Shown here: positions 8,906-16,767 of the stretch, in pieces | Position numbering within the stretch: position 1 is the first letter of the stretch | Layout: each line of letters starts with the position of its first letter | NCBI RefSeq assembly: GCF_037577855.1 | Contig: NZ_JBAKFX010000030.1 | Span: forward strand, 1 to 48,587 | Direction: 5' to 3' | Length of the DNA: 48,587 nucleotides | From: Dethiothermospora halolimnae | GTDB taxonomy: Bacteria > Bacillota > Clostridia > Tissierellales > VENL01 | The notes under the pieces: generated by a model | The model's database searches: none | Seen by the model: the letters and a program-made list of their open reading frames with translations, nothing else | Told to the model about the DNA's origin: nothing | Position numbers and translations under genes: made by a program

Positions 8906-8956
8906 AGACAAATAAACTGGAGTGTTTGAAATTCAAACACTCCAGTTTATTTGTCT
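8906..8956. terminator. Strong hairpin between TetR gene and oleate hydratase
   Basis: Perfect 25-bp arms (8906-8930 and 8932-8956), GC core CTGGAGTG. It ends the tetR transcript and separates it from the hydratase promoter. Confidence 0.75.
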
Positions 8957-9069
8957 AATGAAAAATGGATAAAAGGATTATATAATGAAATTAAGGAAAT
9001 TTTATAAAAGATGTATAACTATAGAGTCAAAGGAGGGATTATTATATATTACACCATATTGGAGTAATA

Positions 9070-9101
9070 TTAGAGTAAAAATAAAAAACTCTAAATATAA
9101 T
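9070..9101 (+). promoter_or_regulatory. Inverted repeat and -10 before oleate hydratase
   Basis: TTAGAGT (9070-9076) and ACTCTAA (9088-9094) are exact inverted arms 11 nt apart, directly followed by TATAAT at 9096-9101. The repeat sits where a repressor would block the promoter; the adjacent TetR protein is the obvious candidate but this is inferred. Confidence 0.45.
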
Positions 9102-9141
9102 AGTTCGATTTTGAATAATAAAAAAAGAGGGGGAAAATAAA

Positions 9142-10935
9142 ATGAAAATAAAGACACATGATGATAGACTTACCCTTACAAACGGAAATTATCATTCTTT
9201 GGTAAATACAAGAAAGCCAAAGGGAATTGAGGATAAAAAGGCTTATTTAATTGGTACTGGAATAGGTGCTTTGGCTGCTGGTTGTTTCTTAATCCGTGAT
9301 GCCCATATGGATGGTAGTAAGATTACTTTTTTAGAACAGTTAGATATTCCTGGAGGATCTTTGGATGGTCAGATTCGTCAAAATAAGGGTTATGTTGCCC
9401 GTGGTGGTCGTGAAATGGGACATCATTTTGAGGTTCTATGGGACTTATTTAGTTCTTTACCATCTACAGAGGATCCGAATATGACTGTCTTAGATCATTT
9501 CTATTATACAAACTATGATGATCCAAACTTTAGTAATTGCCGTATTACTAAGGATCAAGGTGAACGTTATGATAATGGGAAATTCAATTTAGGTCAAGAA
9601 TTGGCAAAAGAATTAGTTGCTTTTGTAAATACTCCAGATAAAGACCTTCAAAATAAATCTATTGAAGATATTTTTTCTGAAGAACTATTAGATAGTGACT
9701 TTTGGACATATTGGAGAACAATGTTTGCCTTTGAGAACTGGCATAGTGCCCTAGAGATGAAACTATATATGAATCGTTTTATCCATCATGTTGGAGGTTT
9801 ACCAGATCTTTCAGCTTTACAATTTTCAAGACATGATCAGTATACTTCATTTGTAAAACCTATGGTCAAATATCTAAAAGATCATGGTGCTAAATTTGAG
9901 TATGGAGTTACTGTTGATAATGTTGAGTTTTCGATTTCGGATGATAAAAAGGTTGCTAAAAGAATAGAGGCGACGGATAAAGATGGAAATGATGTTTCTA
10001 TTGATTTAACAGAAAATGACTTAGTATTTATCACCAATGGTTCCATGACTGAAGGTTCTGGATATGGGGATGACAATACACCTGCCACATTTAATAAGGA
10101 GCCAGAGGGTTGTTGGAAATTGTGGAGAAATATAGCAGCACAATGCGATGAATTTGGAAATCCCGATAAGTTCTGTGGAGACCCAGAAAAATCTAACTGG
10201 GAGTCCTGTACAGTAACTTGTCATGACGAACAGGTTCCTAACTATATTGAAAAGATTACAAAACGTTCTCCATATAATGAAAGTACTGTAACAGGGGGGA
10301 TAGTTACAGCTCTTGACTCTTCATGGTTAATGAGTTGGACTGTAAACCGACAAGAACAGTATTATGGACAACCTGAAAAGGATGTTGTGGTTTGGGTATA
10401 TGGTTTGTTTTCCGATGTTCCTGGAGACTACATTAAGAAAACTATGAGGGATTGTACTGGTAAAGAAATTACAAAAGAGTGGTTATATCATATAGGTGTT
10501 CCTGAAGGGGAAATAGAGAAGTTAGCGGAAAGCTGTACTGCAATTCCTGTTATGATGCCATTTATCACATCACAATTTATGCCCCGTGAATTTGGAGATC
10601 GTCCTTATGTTGTACCCAAAAAGGCAGTAAACTTTGCTTTCCTTGGACAATTTGCTGAAACATTGGATGATCCAGGGAGAGATACTGTATTCACTATAGA
10701 GTACTCAGGACGTACAGCAATGGAAGCAGTATATGTATTAACTGGAGTTGAAAGGGGTGTACCTGAAGTATTTGCTTCTAGGTATGACATTCGCTATCTA
10801 TTAAATGCAAGTAAAGCTTTATTAGATGGGGAAAAACCAGAACTTGATTTATCACTAATGGCTAGACGTAAAATTTCAAAGAAAGTAAAAGGAACAGAAG
10901 TTGAAGAGTTGTTAAAAGAATATGGAATTATTTAA
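9142..10935 (+). CDS. ohyA: Oleate hydratase (fatty-acid 10-hydratase)
   Basis: 597 aa, the normal length of the myosin-cross-reactive-antigen/oleate hydratase family. It adds water across the cis-9 double bond of unsaturated fatty acids, giving 10-hydroxy acids, using FAD structurally. Visible are the FAD loop GTGIGALAAG at 38-47, GGSLDG near 71, the conserved ARGGREM segment at 86-92 followed by HFEVLWDLF, and TNGSMTE in the middle. All family blocks are present and there is no frameshift. RBS AGAGGGGG. In gut and other anaerobes the enzyme detoxifies host or plant unsaturated fatty acids; here it lies after a TetR gene and is monocistronic, with a terminator at 10964. Confidence 0.95.
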   Translation: MKIKTHDDRLTLTNGNYHSLVNTRKPKGIEDKKAYLIGTGIGALAAGCFLIRDAHMDGSKITFLEQLDIPGGSLDGQIRQNKGYVARGGREMGHHFEVLWDLFSSLPSTEDPNMTVLDHFYYTNYDDPNFSNCRITKDQGERYDNGKFNLGQELAKELVAFVNTPDKDLQNKSIEDIFSEELLDSDFWTYWRTMFAFENWHSALEMKLYMNRFIHHVGGLPDLSALQFSRHDQYTSFVKPMVKYLKDHGAKFEYGVTVDNVEFSISDDKKVAKRIEATDKDGNDVSIDLTENDLVFITNGSMTEGSGYGDDNTPATFNKEPEGCWKLWRNIAAQCDEFGNPDKFCGDPEKSNWESCTVTCHDEQVPNYIEKITKRSPYNESTVTGGIVTALDSSWLMSWTVNRQEQYYGQPEKDVVVWVYGLFSDVPGDYIKKTMRDCTGKEITKEWLYHIGVPEGEIEKLAESCTAIPVMMPFITSQFMPREFGDRPYVVPKKAVNFAFLGQFAETLDDPGRDTVFTIEYSGRTAMEAVYVLTGVERGVPEVFASRYDIRYLLNASKALLDGEKPELDLSLMARRKISKKVKGTEVEELLKEYGII

Positions 10936-10963
10936 TGATATTTAGCATTAGATAATTTGATAA

Positions 10964-10991
10964 AAATCCCGATTTTTAAAAATCGGGATTT
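10964..10991. terminator. Bidirectional terminator between oleate hydratase and BAAT thioesterase
   Basis: Perfect palindrome AAATCCCGATTTTT with its complement; serves the plus-strand hydratase and the convergent minus-strand gene ending at 11008. Confidence 0.8.
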
Positions 10992-11007
10992 GTGTTTATA
11001 TATCAAT

Positions 11008-12264
11008 TTAATTGAAATGTTCGTCCAAAAATTTCAATGTTGTCTCCCAAGCTTTTTTGTTAGCATTTGCAGCATTTTCTGCTGTGACCGTTGGGTGGTC
11101 AATGATAGGAGGTATATTAGGGAGAAAGAAAGTGTGCCCCATATTTCTAAAATTAAGGTGTTTTGATTTATAAGGATTATTATATTCCTCTAAAGTCTGC
11201 ATCATATCTCTACACATACTTGACGATGGCCAAGTGTTATCTTTTTCTCCAGAAATCATAAGAATAGGACATTCTATAGTTTCAACTGGAACACGGGCTC
11301 TCTTTAATTGTCTAGAGGTAGCTGTATTTAATGCAATGTCATGAATTTTACGTATGTCAATTGGATTCATATCTTTTGAAAATTTTGAATCCACTGGGTA
11401 TTGTATAAAGTCTATTGGAGTGTTTTTATAAGTCCATGAGGATTTCAATTGATGTTTCCCCATTGAAATTCCTTCAAACACATGGGAAGAAGGAACATAA
11501 GTAATTATAGAAGCTAAATCCTTAGAAAAATACGAACCAAATAATAATGATAGTTCGCCACCTTTAGAAATTCCCATCATACTTATATTATTTTTGTCAA
11601 TTGCAGAATTAGTTTTAAGCCAGTCAAGTGCCTTTTTAAAGTATTCTACTTTAATTTCAATGAGTTCACTTGGTAAGTTGTCACTTTCAACATCAAAGTA
11701 ATTCAAGGCAAGGGCTGCATATCCTTTTGTGCTAAGTAAAGCAGCCATTTGTTCTGTCCAAAAGAGTCCACCAGTAGAGCCTCCAACAATGATTACAGCT
11801 GGCAGATTCCTATCTTCTTTAGGTTTAAAGAGTTTTCCTACTATTGGATTTTCAACAATGATTTGTTCCGTATCAGAATTAGTAAAGTTAATCTGTATTT
11901 CTTCTTTATCTTTTACTTCATCGTCTATTAACAAATAGAAAATCACCTTATGAGTTTGGGTACTCATTTTAAAAAATATAGGAGGAAAATTAGTATTATT
12001 GTCCTTTAGATGCATAGACCATAGTAAACCGTTAGGATCACAGTTGGTGTAAGAGCCTTCTTTAGGTATTGTTTTATCTAAATCAATCTTTCCTTCGTGA
12101 TCGGCTATAAAGGATGCAAAGGAATACCATGTTCTTTTCATATCGTCTTGCATTTCAGCTTGTATCTGTACCTTTTGGTTAGGTTTCAATCCTGTAACTT
12201 CAAGTTTTAGACTTTGGTCGATTAGTTGATTAGTTGAAGATAAAAGTATTTTAGGATTCATCAT
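11008..12264 (-). CDS. BAAT-type acyl-CoA thioesterase / acyltransferase
   Basis: 418-aa protein with the two-domain layout of the bile acid-CoA:amino acid N-acyltransferase / acyl-CoA thioester hydrolase family: an N-terminal beta-sandwich (about residues 1-135) and a C-terminal alpha/beta hydrolase. Catalytic pieces are visible: nucleophile elbow GISKGGE, an acid in GEKDNTWPSS, and the histidine in NMGHTFF. VGGSTGGLFW is the oxyanion-side motif. The nucleophile is Ser, which suits hydrolysis rather than amino-acid conjugation. The start ATG 12264 has AAGGAG at the right distance and lies inside the 3' end of the PadR gene (14-nt overlap), so the two are translationally linked. Confidence 0.85.
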   Translation of the reverse strand: MMNPKILLSSTNQLIDQSLKLEVTGLKPNQKVQIQAEMQDDMKRTWYSFASFIADHEGKIDLDKTIPKEGSYTNCDPNGLLWSMHLKDNNTNFPPIFFKMSTQTHKVIFYLLIDDEVKDKEEIQINFTNSDTEQIIVENPIVGKLFKPKEDRNLPAVIIVGGSTGGLFWTEQMAALLSTKGYAALALNYFDVESDNLPSELIEIKVEYFKKALDWLKTNSAIDKNNISMMGISKGGELSLLFGSYFSKDLASIITYVPSSHVFEGISMGKHQLKSSWTYKNTPIDFIQYPVDSKFSKDMNPIDIRKIHDIALNTATSRQLKRARVPVETIECPILMISGEKDNTWPSSSMCRDMMQTLEEYNNPYKSKHLNFRNMGHTFFLPNIPPIIDHPTVTAENAANANKKAWETTLKFLDEHFN

Positions 12265-12850
12265 TAATTTCTCCTTTTATAATTTTATTTAATGGAGGTA
12301 AGTGAACCTCAAATGCTTCTTTAGATAATAAGTCTTTTATCTCTTTTAAGAATTTTATGTTTGCTTGTATATGAGTACAACCATTTTTCAGTAGAGCTTT
12401 CATGTAATTAGGCAATGTTTTAGATTGTACTTTTTCCTTTTCTGTCTCAGCAGTTTCCCAAATTCTTAGCTCTTTTTCCAAGTTGTTAATGTGAGTGTCA
12501 ATAGCTTTTATTGCTTTTTCATAGGGTAATTCTCCTAAAAAAGTTACAGCGGTGTATAAAGAATTAGGAAAATTAAGGTCAACTTCACTAAGAGTATCTT
12601 CTAGTTTTCTTTCAAAAAAGTCCTTGCCTTTTTCAGTAATTGAATAAATTGTTCGTGAACGATTTCCAACATTTTCAACAGATTGAATCTTTACTAGTCT
12701 CTTCTCGTCCATTTTTTTGAGAGCATAGTAAATTGAGCCTACTTTAATACCTGCCCAGCTTTCTGCATGACTCAAATTTAAATATTGTACTATTTCATAA
12801 CCTGTCAAATCTCTTTGTTGTAATAAACCTAGTAGCATTAATTTTATCAA
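12251..12850 (-). CDS. PadR-family transcriptional regulator
   Basis: 199 aa with an N-terminal PadR winged helix: MLLGLLQQRDLTGYEIVQYL at residues 4-23, then VGSIYYALKKMDEKRLVK and YSITEKGKDFF for the wing. The C-terminal part is the helical dimerisation arm (Vir_act_alpha_C type). It is the first gene of an operon with the BAAT thioesterase. A consensus promoter with two palindromes overlapping its start site lies just upstream, so it is very likely autoregulated and represses the thioesterase. Its ligand is unknown. Confidence 0.9.
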   Translation of the reverse strand: MIKLMLLGLLQQRDLTGYEIVQYLNLSHAESWAGIKVGSIYYALKKMDEKRLVKIQSVENVGNRSRTIYSITEKGKDFFERKLEDTLSEVDLNFPNSLYTAVTFLGELPYEKAIKAIDTHINNLEKELRIWETAETEKEKVQSKTLPNYMKALLKNGCTHIQANIKFLKEIKDLLSKEAFEVHLPPLNKIIKGEINDES

Positions 12851-12872
12851 ATTACTTCCTCCTTCAAAGGTA

Positions 12873-12932
12873 TATTCAAATTTAAATATTCAAATTTGAA
12901 TATACTATAACACGACTATAATCAAATGTCAA
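12873..12932 (-). promoter_or_regulatory. PadR promoter with tandem operator palindromes
   Basis: On the minus strand, TTGACA (12932-12927), a 17-bp spacer and TATAGT (12909-12904) form a near-consensus promoter. Immediately downstream is a perfect 16-bp palindrome TATTCAAATTTGAATA (12887-12902), followed by a one-mismatch copy (12873-12888). Both cover the expected transcription start and early transcript, the classic place for repression by PadR. Confidence 0.75.
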
Positions 12933-12983
12933 TTGTATTTACCTTTTCTATCAAGAATCTGGGTCAAACTTTTTTTACAATAG

Positions 12984-13011
12984 TTGTAGTATAGATTATA
13001 AATAGTATAAT
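12984..13011 (+). promoter_or_regulatory. yaaA promoter with PerR-like box
   Basis: TTGTAG (12984-12989), a 16-bp spacer and TATAAT (13006-13011). TTATAAATAGTATAA (12996-13010) matches the PerR consensus TTATAATTATTATAA at 13 of 15 positions and overlaps the -10, so peroxide-responsive repression is plausible. The DNA is AT-rich, so chance similarity is possible. Confidence 0.45.
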
Positions 13012-13135
13012 ATAAATAGTAATAATAACTTAAAAGAAATTAATGTAATCTAGAATAATAAAAGTTATATAAAAGTAAAATCTTATTATTAGAAAAATTG
13101 GTATTATAGAAATTGTAAAGTGTAAGGAGGTTTTT

Positions 13136-13879
13136 ATGAAAATCATTATTTCACCTGCAAAGAAGATGAAGGTAGATACAGATTCATTAGATTATAATCA
13201 GCTTCCTGAATTTATAGAGGATACACAGGTCTTGTTAGAATATTTGAAGAAATTAAGTTATGAAAAGTTAAAATCAATATGGAAATGTAGCGATAAAATA
13301 GCCACTTTAAACTATGAACGGATTCAAAAGATGGATTTATACAGAAATTTAACCCCAGCAATCCTTTCATTTGAAGGTATTCAATATCAGTATATGGGTT
13401 CAGGAGTGTTTGATGTTGATGAGTTTCAATATCTTCAGAGCCACTTGAGAATTTTATCTGGATTTTATGGTATATTATGCCCCTTTGATGGTGTTGTTCC
13501 TTATAGGTTGGAGATGCAGTCGAAACTTAAAGGTGAGGATTTAAATTCCCTGTATGATTTTTGGGGTAGCAAACTGGCAGATAATCTTTTTTCAGAAAGT
13601 AATTGTATTATAAATTTGGCATCTAAAGAGTACAGTAAATGCATTTCTAAGTATTTAGATAAAAAAACACGTTTTATAACTTGTGTATTTGGTGAAATGG
13701 TTGGAGAAAAGGTAGTTCAAAAAGGTACATTAGCAAAAATGGCCAGAGGTGAAATGGTACGCTTTATGGCAGAAGAACAGATTGAAGATGTGGAAAATAT
13801 TAAAAAATTTCATAGACTAAATTATGCTTTTATAGATGAATTATCAGATGAAAATACATATGTATTTTTAAAAAAATAA
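13136..13879 (+). CDS. yaaA: Peroxide stress protein YaaA
   Basis: 247 aa, full length for the YaaA/UPF0246 family (about 250). It opens with MKIIISPAKKM, the hallmark N-terminus, and keeps the SFEGIQYQY, YGILCPFDGVVPYRLEMQ and GEMVRFMAEEQIED blocks. In E. coli YaaA binds DNA and limits free iron during hydrogen peroxide stress. Strong ribosome binding site (AAGGAGG). It is followed after 17 bp by the LURP-one gene, with which it likely forms an operon. A PerR-like box in the promoter fits the role. Confidence 0.93.
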   Translation: MKIIISPAKKMKVDTDSLDYNQLPEFIEDTQVLLEYLKKLSYEKLKSIWKCSDKIATLNYERIQKMDLYRNLTPAILSFEGIQYQYMGSGVFDVDEFQYLQSHLRILSGFYGILCPFDGVVPYRLEMQSKLKGEDLNSLYDFWGSKLADNLFSESNCIINLASKEYSKCISKYLDKKTRFITCVFGEMVGEKVVQKGTLAKMARGEMVRFMAEEQIEDVENIKKFHRLNYAFIDELSDENTYVFLKK

Positions 13880-13896
13880 AGAGGAGGTAGCGTAAA

Positions 13897-14376
13897 GTGA
13901 GATATAAAGTAAAACAAAAGGTATTTAGTTTCGGAGATGATTTTACAATTAAAGATAGCAATGATTATGACCAGTTTATAGTAAAGGGAAAGGTTTTTTC
14001 CTTAGGGGATAAGTTAAAGGTTACCGATATGGAAGGAAATGAAGTGGCCAATATAGAACAGCAATTAATGAGTTTTTTACCTAAGTATCATATATATGTA
14101 AATGACCAGATTAGAGCTACTGTTAAGAAAGAACTTTCTTTCTTTAAACCTAAGTTTTCCATAGAGAGTAGTACAGGAAATTATTCTATAGAAGGGAATG
14201 TTATCTCCCATGATTTTAATATATTAAAAAATGGAAAACCTGTTGCAGTGGTAAATAAAGAGTGGTTTGCATTTTCTGATACCTATGGAGTAGATATTGC
14301 AGATGACGAGGATCAAGGATTTATTTTATCCCTTGTTATAGTTATAGATCAGACTTTACATGATAAGAATAACTAA
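13897..14376 (+). CDS. LURP-one-related (YxjI/DUF567) family protein
   Basis: 159-aa cytoplasmic beta-barrel protein of the LURP-one-related family (tubby-like fold). It has the usual succession of short strands: YKVKQKVFSFGDDFTIKD, KVFSLGDKLKVTD, then IEQQLMSFLPKYHIY, and ends with DTYGVDI and FILSLVIVID. Start is GTG 13897, nine bases after GAGGAGG. Family function in bacteria is unknown; lipid or membrane binding is suspected from the fold. It is the second gene after yaaA, closed by the terminator at 14451. Confidence 0.85.
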   Translation: MRYKVKQKVFSFGDDFTIKDSNDYDQFIVKGKVFSLGDKLKVTDMEGNEVANIEQQLMSFLPKYHIYVNDQIRATVKKELSFFKPKFSIESSTGNYSIEGNVISHDFNILKNGKPVAVVNKEWFAFSDTYGVDIADDEDQGFILSLVIVIDQTLHDKNN

Positions 14377-14450
14377 AGTGTGGATGGGGTAAGTAAGCGT
14401 GAGAGTGTTTTGGGAAAAGGAAATTCTATTGAATTAAAATATTATTTTAA

Positions 14451-14486
14451 AAATGTCTCCATATTTAATAGATGGAGGCATTTTTT
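14451..14486 (+). terminator. Terminator of yaaA operon
   Basis: 12-bp hairpin (14451-14462 with 14472-14483) followed by six T. Confidence 0.85.
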
Positions 14487-14613
14487 ATATGTTTGTTAAT
14501 TATGTCGACATCTAAAGATTGTAAAACGACAAAATCAAATTCAAGAAATAATACTTATTCGTATATGTAATTAAAACAATTATTAGATTTTCTAAATATA
14601 TAAATAATAATTA

Positions 14614-14682
14614 TTGACAAATAAATAAAGAAAGAATAAAATATGAGTATAATCATAAATGAGTAGACTCATATTTATGATT
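14614..14682 (+). promoter_or_regulatory. Promoter with inverted repeat in the 14487-14888 gap
   Basis: TTGACA (14614-14619), a 17-bp spacer and TAAAAT (14637-14642). Directly downstream, AATCATAAATGAGT (14651-14664) faces its complement at 14667-14682, which carries a 2-nt bulge. This would place an operator or early hairpin at the transcript start, leaving a leader of over 200 nt before the TetR gene at 14889. I see no open frame in that leader. Confidence 0.5.
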
Positions 14683-14831
14683 ATTAATATCTATAATATA
14701 AGATAAGTAAAATTTGGAACCTGATTTATGCTGATTCCTAATGTGGCAAGCACCATATGGTTGTGGAACAATAGAAATTGTAGAGATTAAAAAAACTAAT
14801 TTTTAGTAGTTATGTTTATTTTCTATTTGTA

Positions 14832-14851
14832 ACATTAAATGAATTTAATGT
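14832..14851. promoter_or_regulatory. Inverted repeat before TetR gene, probable autoregulatory operator
   Basis: Perfect 9-bp arms ACATTAAAT / ATTTAATGT with 2-nt centre, 37 bp before the ATG at 14889. Size and symmetry fit a TetR-type dimer site. Confidence 0.5.
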
Positions 14852-14888
14852 TATTATAAACGAATTTACTTATAATTAGGAGGTAGAG

Positions 14889-15509
14889 ATGATGGGATTA
14901 AGGGAAGTAAAAAAGAAGAATACTAGAAAAAACATATTAGAATATGCTGAGAAAATATTTAAAGAAAAGGGATATAGTAAAGTAAAAACTTCTGAAATAG
15001 CAAAAGGAGCAAATATTGCAGAAGGTACACTATTCAATTATTTTAAAACAAAGGGCGAATTGTTTATACAATCTGTTTTTATAGATTCTAAGTTAGAGAC
15101 CTATCAAATAAGTTTACCAAAAAAAATAGATGAGAACATGCTAGTTAATGAAATTGTTAAATTCATTGAGTTTCATATTAAAAAAATGGCGAGTGTGGAT
15201 AAAAGTTTATTGAGAGAGTATTTTTCCATTATTTTTAGTACAGATATCTCAGAGACTTTAGTAACAAGAAAGAGTATTTTTAAAATGGATAGAATGATAA
15301 TTGAAGATTCAAAACAATTATTACATCAACTAAAAGAACAATATAAAGAGATAAAAGAATTCGACGTAGATTTAGCTGTTGAAATAATATATGGTTGTGT
15401 TATAAAGCAGTTTATGCATTATACCTATAGTGATAATTGGCAATATTTAGAGCTGATCGAAGCAATAAGAAAAGAAATTCGATTTATTGTTCATGGAAAT
15501 ATGTTGTAG
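14889..15509 (+). CDS. TetR/AcrR-family regulator
   Basis: 206 aa. Helix-turn-helix at about residues 27-50: VKTSEIAKGANIAEGTLFNYF, a textbook TetR recognition unit, preceded by ILEYAEKIFKEKGY. The ligand domain is helical and unrecognised. Two adjacent ATGs (14889, 14892) follow AGGAGGT; the second has better spacing, giving 205 aa. The gene is 69 bp upstream of the ATC-hydrolase-like gene in the same direction, so they are probably co-transcribed. Two inverted repeats upstream suggest autoregulation. Confidence 0.87.
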   Translation: MMGLREVKKKNTRKNILEYAEKIFKEKGYSKVKTSEIAKGANIAEGTLFNYFKTKGELFIQSVFIDSKLETYQISLPKKIDENMLVNEIVKFIEFHIKKMASVDKSLLREYFSIIFSTDISETLVTRKSIFKMDRMIIEDSKQLLHQLKEQYKEIKEFDVDLAVEIIYGCVIKQFMHYTYSDNWQYLELIEAIRKEIRFIVHGNML

Positions 15510-15578
15510 AAATATTTATAAATGTAAAACTAATAAAAATGTGTAGATTGTTAGTTAATAAAGATAGGAGGACTCAGA

Positions 15579-16376
15579 ATGGAATTTTATGAAGCTAAAA
15601 GGTTGGAACCACAAAACGGTGAAATGGATTCAGTAGCACAATTAGATATTCTAATAGGTATGAAACATATCCTAGGCAATGAAATTGGGAAACTTACAGC
15701 TATTATTATGCTTTTAAAATCATTTATATGGGACCCAATCTTTAATAGACCTGTCTGGAAACCAGAATTGTTCGATTTACCAAATGATGAAGTAAAAGAG
15801 GTTTATCAAAAGAAATTTGAAGATTTAACACCCTTTATATGCTTATTTACAAGGTTAAAAAAGAAGTATAACAAAGACAAAGTTCAGATTATTATGGCTA
15901 AGTTAAGTGTTCCTGCATCTGTACCTTATTTAGGGAAAACTTTCAAGGCAAAGCCTAATATAACAGACATTGATGAGTTCAGGCAAGACATGACCAATTA
16001 TCTTGGCAATGGTATTGGGTTTGAATGGACAGAGAAGGTATCTTTAGATAAACAGGAAGTGGTTTATCGGTTTACAAGATGTGCGTATATTGAAATTCTA
16101 CAGGCATATGGAATGGATTATGCAGCATCGATGGTTTGCTATTGTGACCATATCATCTTTGACAACAATACACCTGAGCTATACTTCAGTAGGAATCACT
16201 GCAAAGGGGTAGGAGATAGTTACTGTGATCATCACTATAAAATAAGAAAACTGATTGATGATGAAAATAATGATAAAAGATATGGTGATACTGAGAAAGC
16301 ACCTTATGATGCAATAAAGATTATCAAGGATTGGGAAAAAAATTATAAAGACAATAATGGAAAATTCAAATGGTAA
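15579..16376 (+). CDS. L-2-amino-thiazoline-4-carboxylate hydrolase-like protein
   Basis: 265 aa. The C-terminal third has the pattern of the ATC hydrolase family (PF14196): MVCYCDHIIFDNNTPEL, then FSRNHCKGVGDSYCDHHY at about residues 208-225, with conserved Cys, Asp and His. The founding enzyme opens a thiazoline ring to give N-carbamoyl-cysteine, but most family members, often beside TetR genes as here, have unknown substrates. The N-terminus (about 1-100) is helical and unassigned. RBS TAGGAGGA. Likely in operon with the TetR gene. Confidence 0.7.
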   Translation: MEFYEAKRLEPQNGEMDSVAQLDILIGMKHILGNEIGKLTAIIMLLKSFIWDPIFNRPVWKPELFDLPNDEVKEVYQKKFEDLTPFICLFTRLKKKYNKDKVQIIMAKLSVPASVPYLGKTFKAKPNITDIDEFRQDMTNYLGNGIGFEWTEKVSLDKQEVVYRFTRCAYIEILQAYGMDYAASMVCYCDHIIFDNNTPELYFSRNHCKGVGDSYCDHHYKIRKLIDDENNDKRYGDTEKAPYDAIKIIKDWEKNYKDNNGKFKW

Positions 16377-16507
16377 TTAGATAAGAGAAGAGCTTCAGAA
16401 TATTATTCTAGTAATACCTTACATAGGAGTGAAAAAATATTTTTACTATAGATTTCCCCATACATATACTTATAATTGAATTCAATATAGATAAAATTAT
16501 ATTTTTG

Positions 16508-16566
16508 TTGACTTTATGATGTATAAGTTATACAATGAATATATGAGCATACATTCATATGTATTC
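16508..16566 (+). promoter_or_regulatory. Promoter and imperfect palindrome in the 16377-16767 gap
   Basis: TTGACT (16508-16513), a 17-bp spacer and TACAAT (16531-16536) form a good promoter. An imperfect palindrome (16537-16566; TATGA/TCATA inside GAATA/TATTC) follows at the expected start site. It leaves a leader of about 200 nt before ATG 16768, in which a weak AAGAAGC...GCTTCTT pairing (about 16627-16684) can be drawn. Confidence 0.5.
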
Positions 16567-16767
16567 GAATAATATCTACATAACCTCTTATATATTTATA
16601 AAATTAATGATTAAGATAAGCTTTTTAAGAAGCAGGTCCAGATTATGACGGATTATAAACTGTTTCTAAGTCAAGAGCTTCTTTTTGGAGATGAATTAAA
16701 ATTTATACAATTTTAGTATATTGAATGTTTAGTTTAGTTAGGTTAATAAAACATGGAGGTATCATAA

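Noticed and set aside
8985..9140. 51-codon frame ending just before oleate hydratase
   Set aside because: Weak ribosome binding site, composition of random AT-rich DNA, and it covers the likely promoter and operator of the hydratase.
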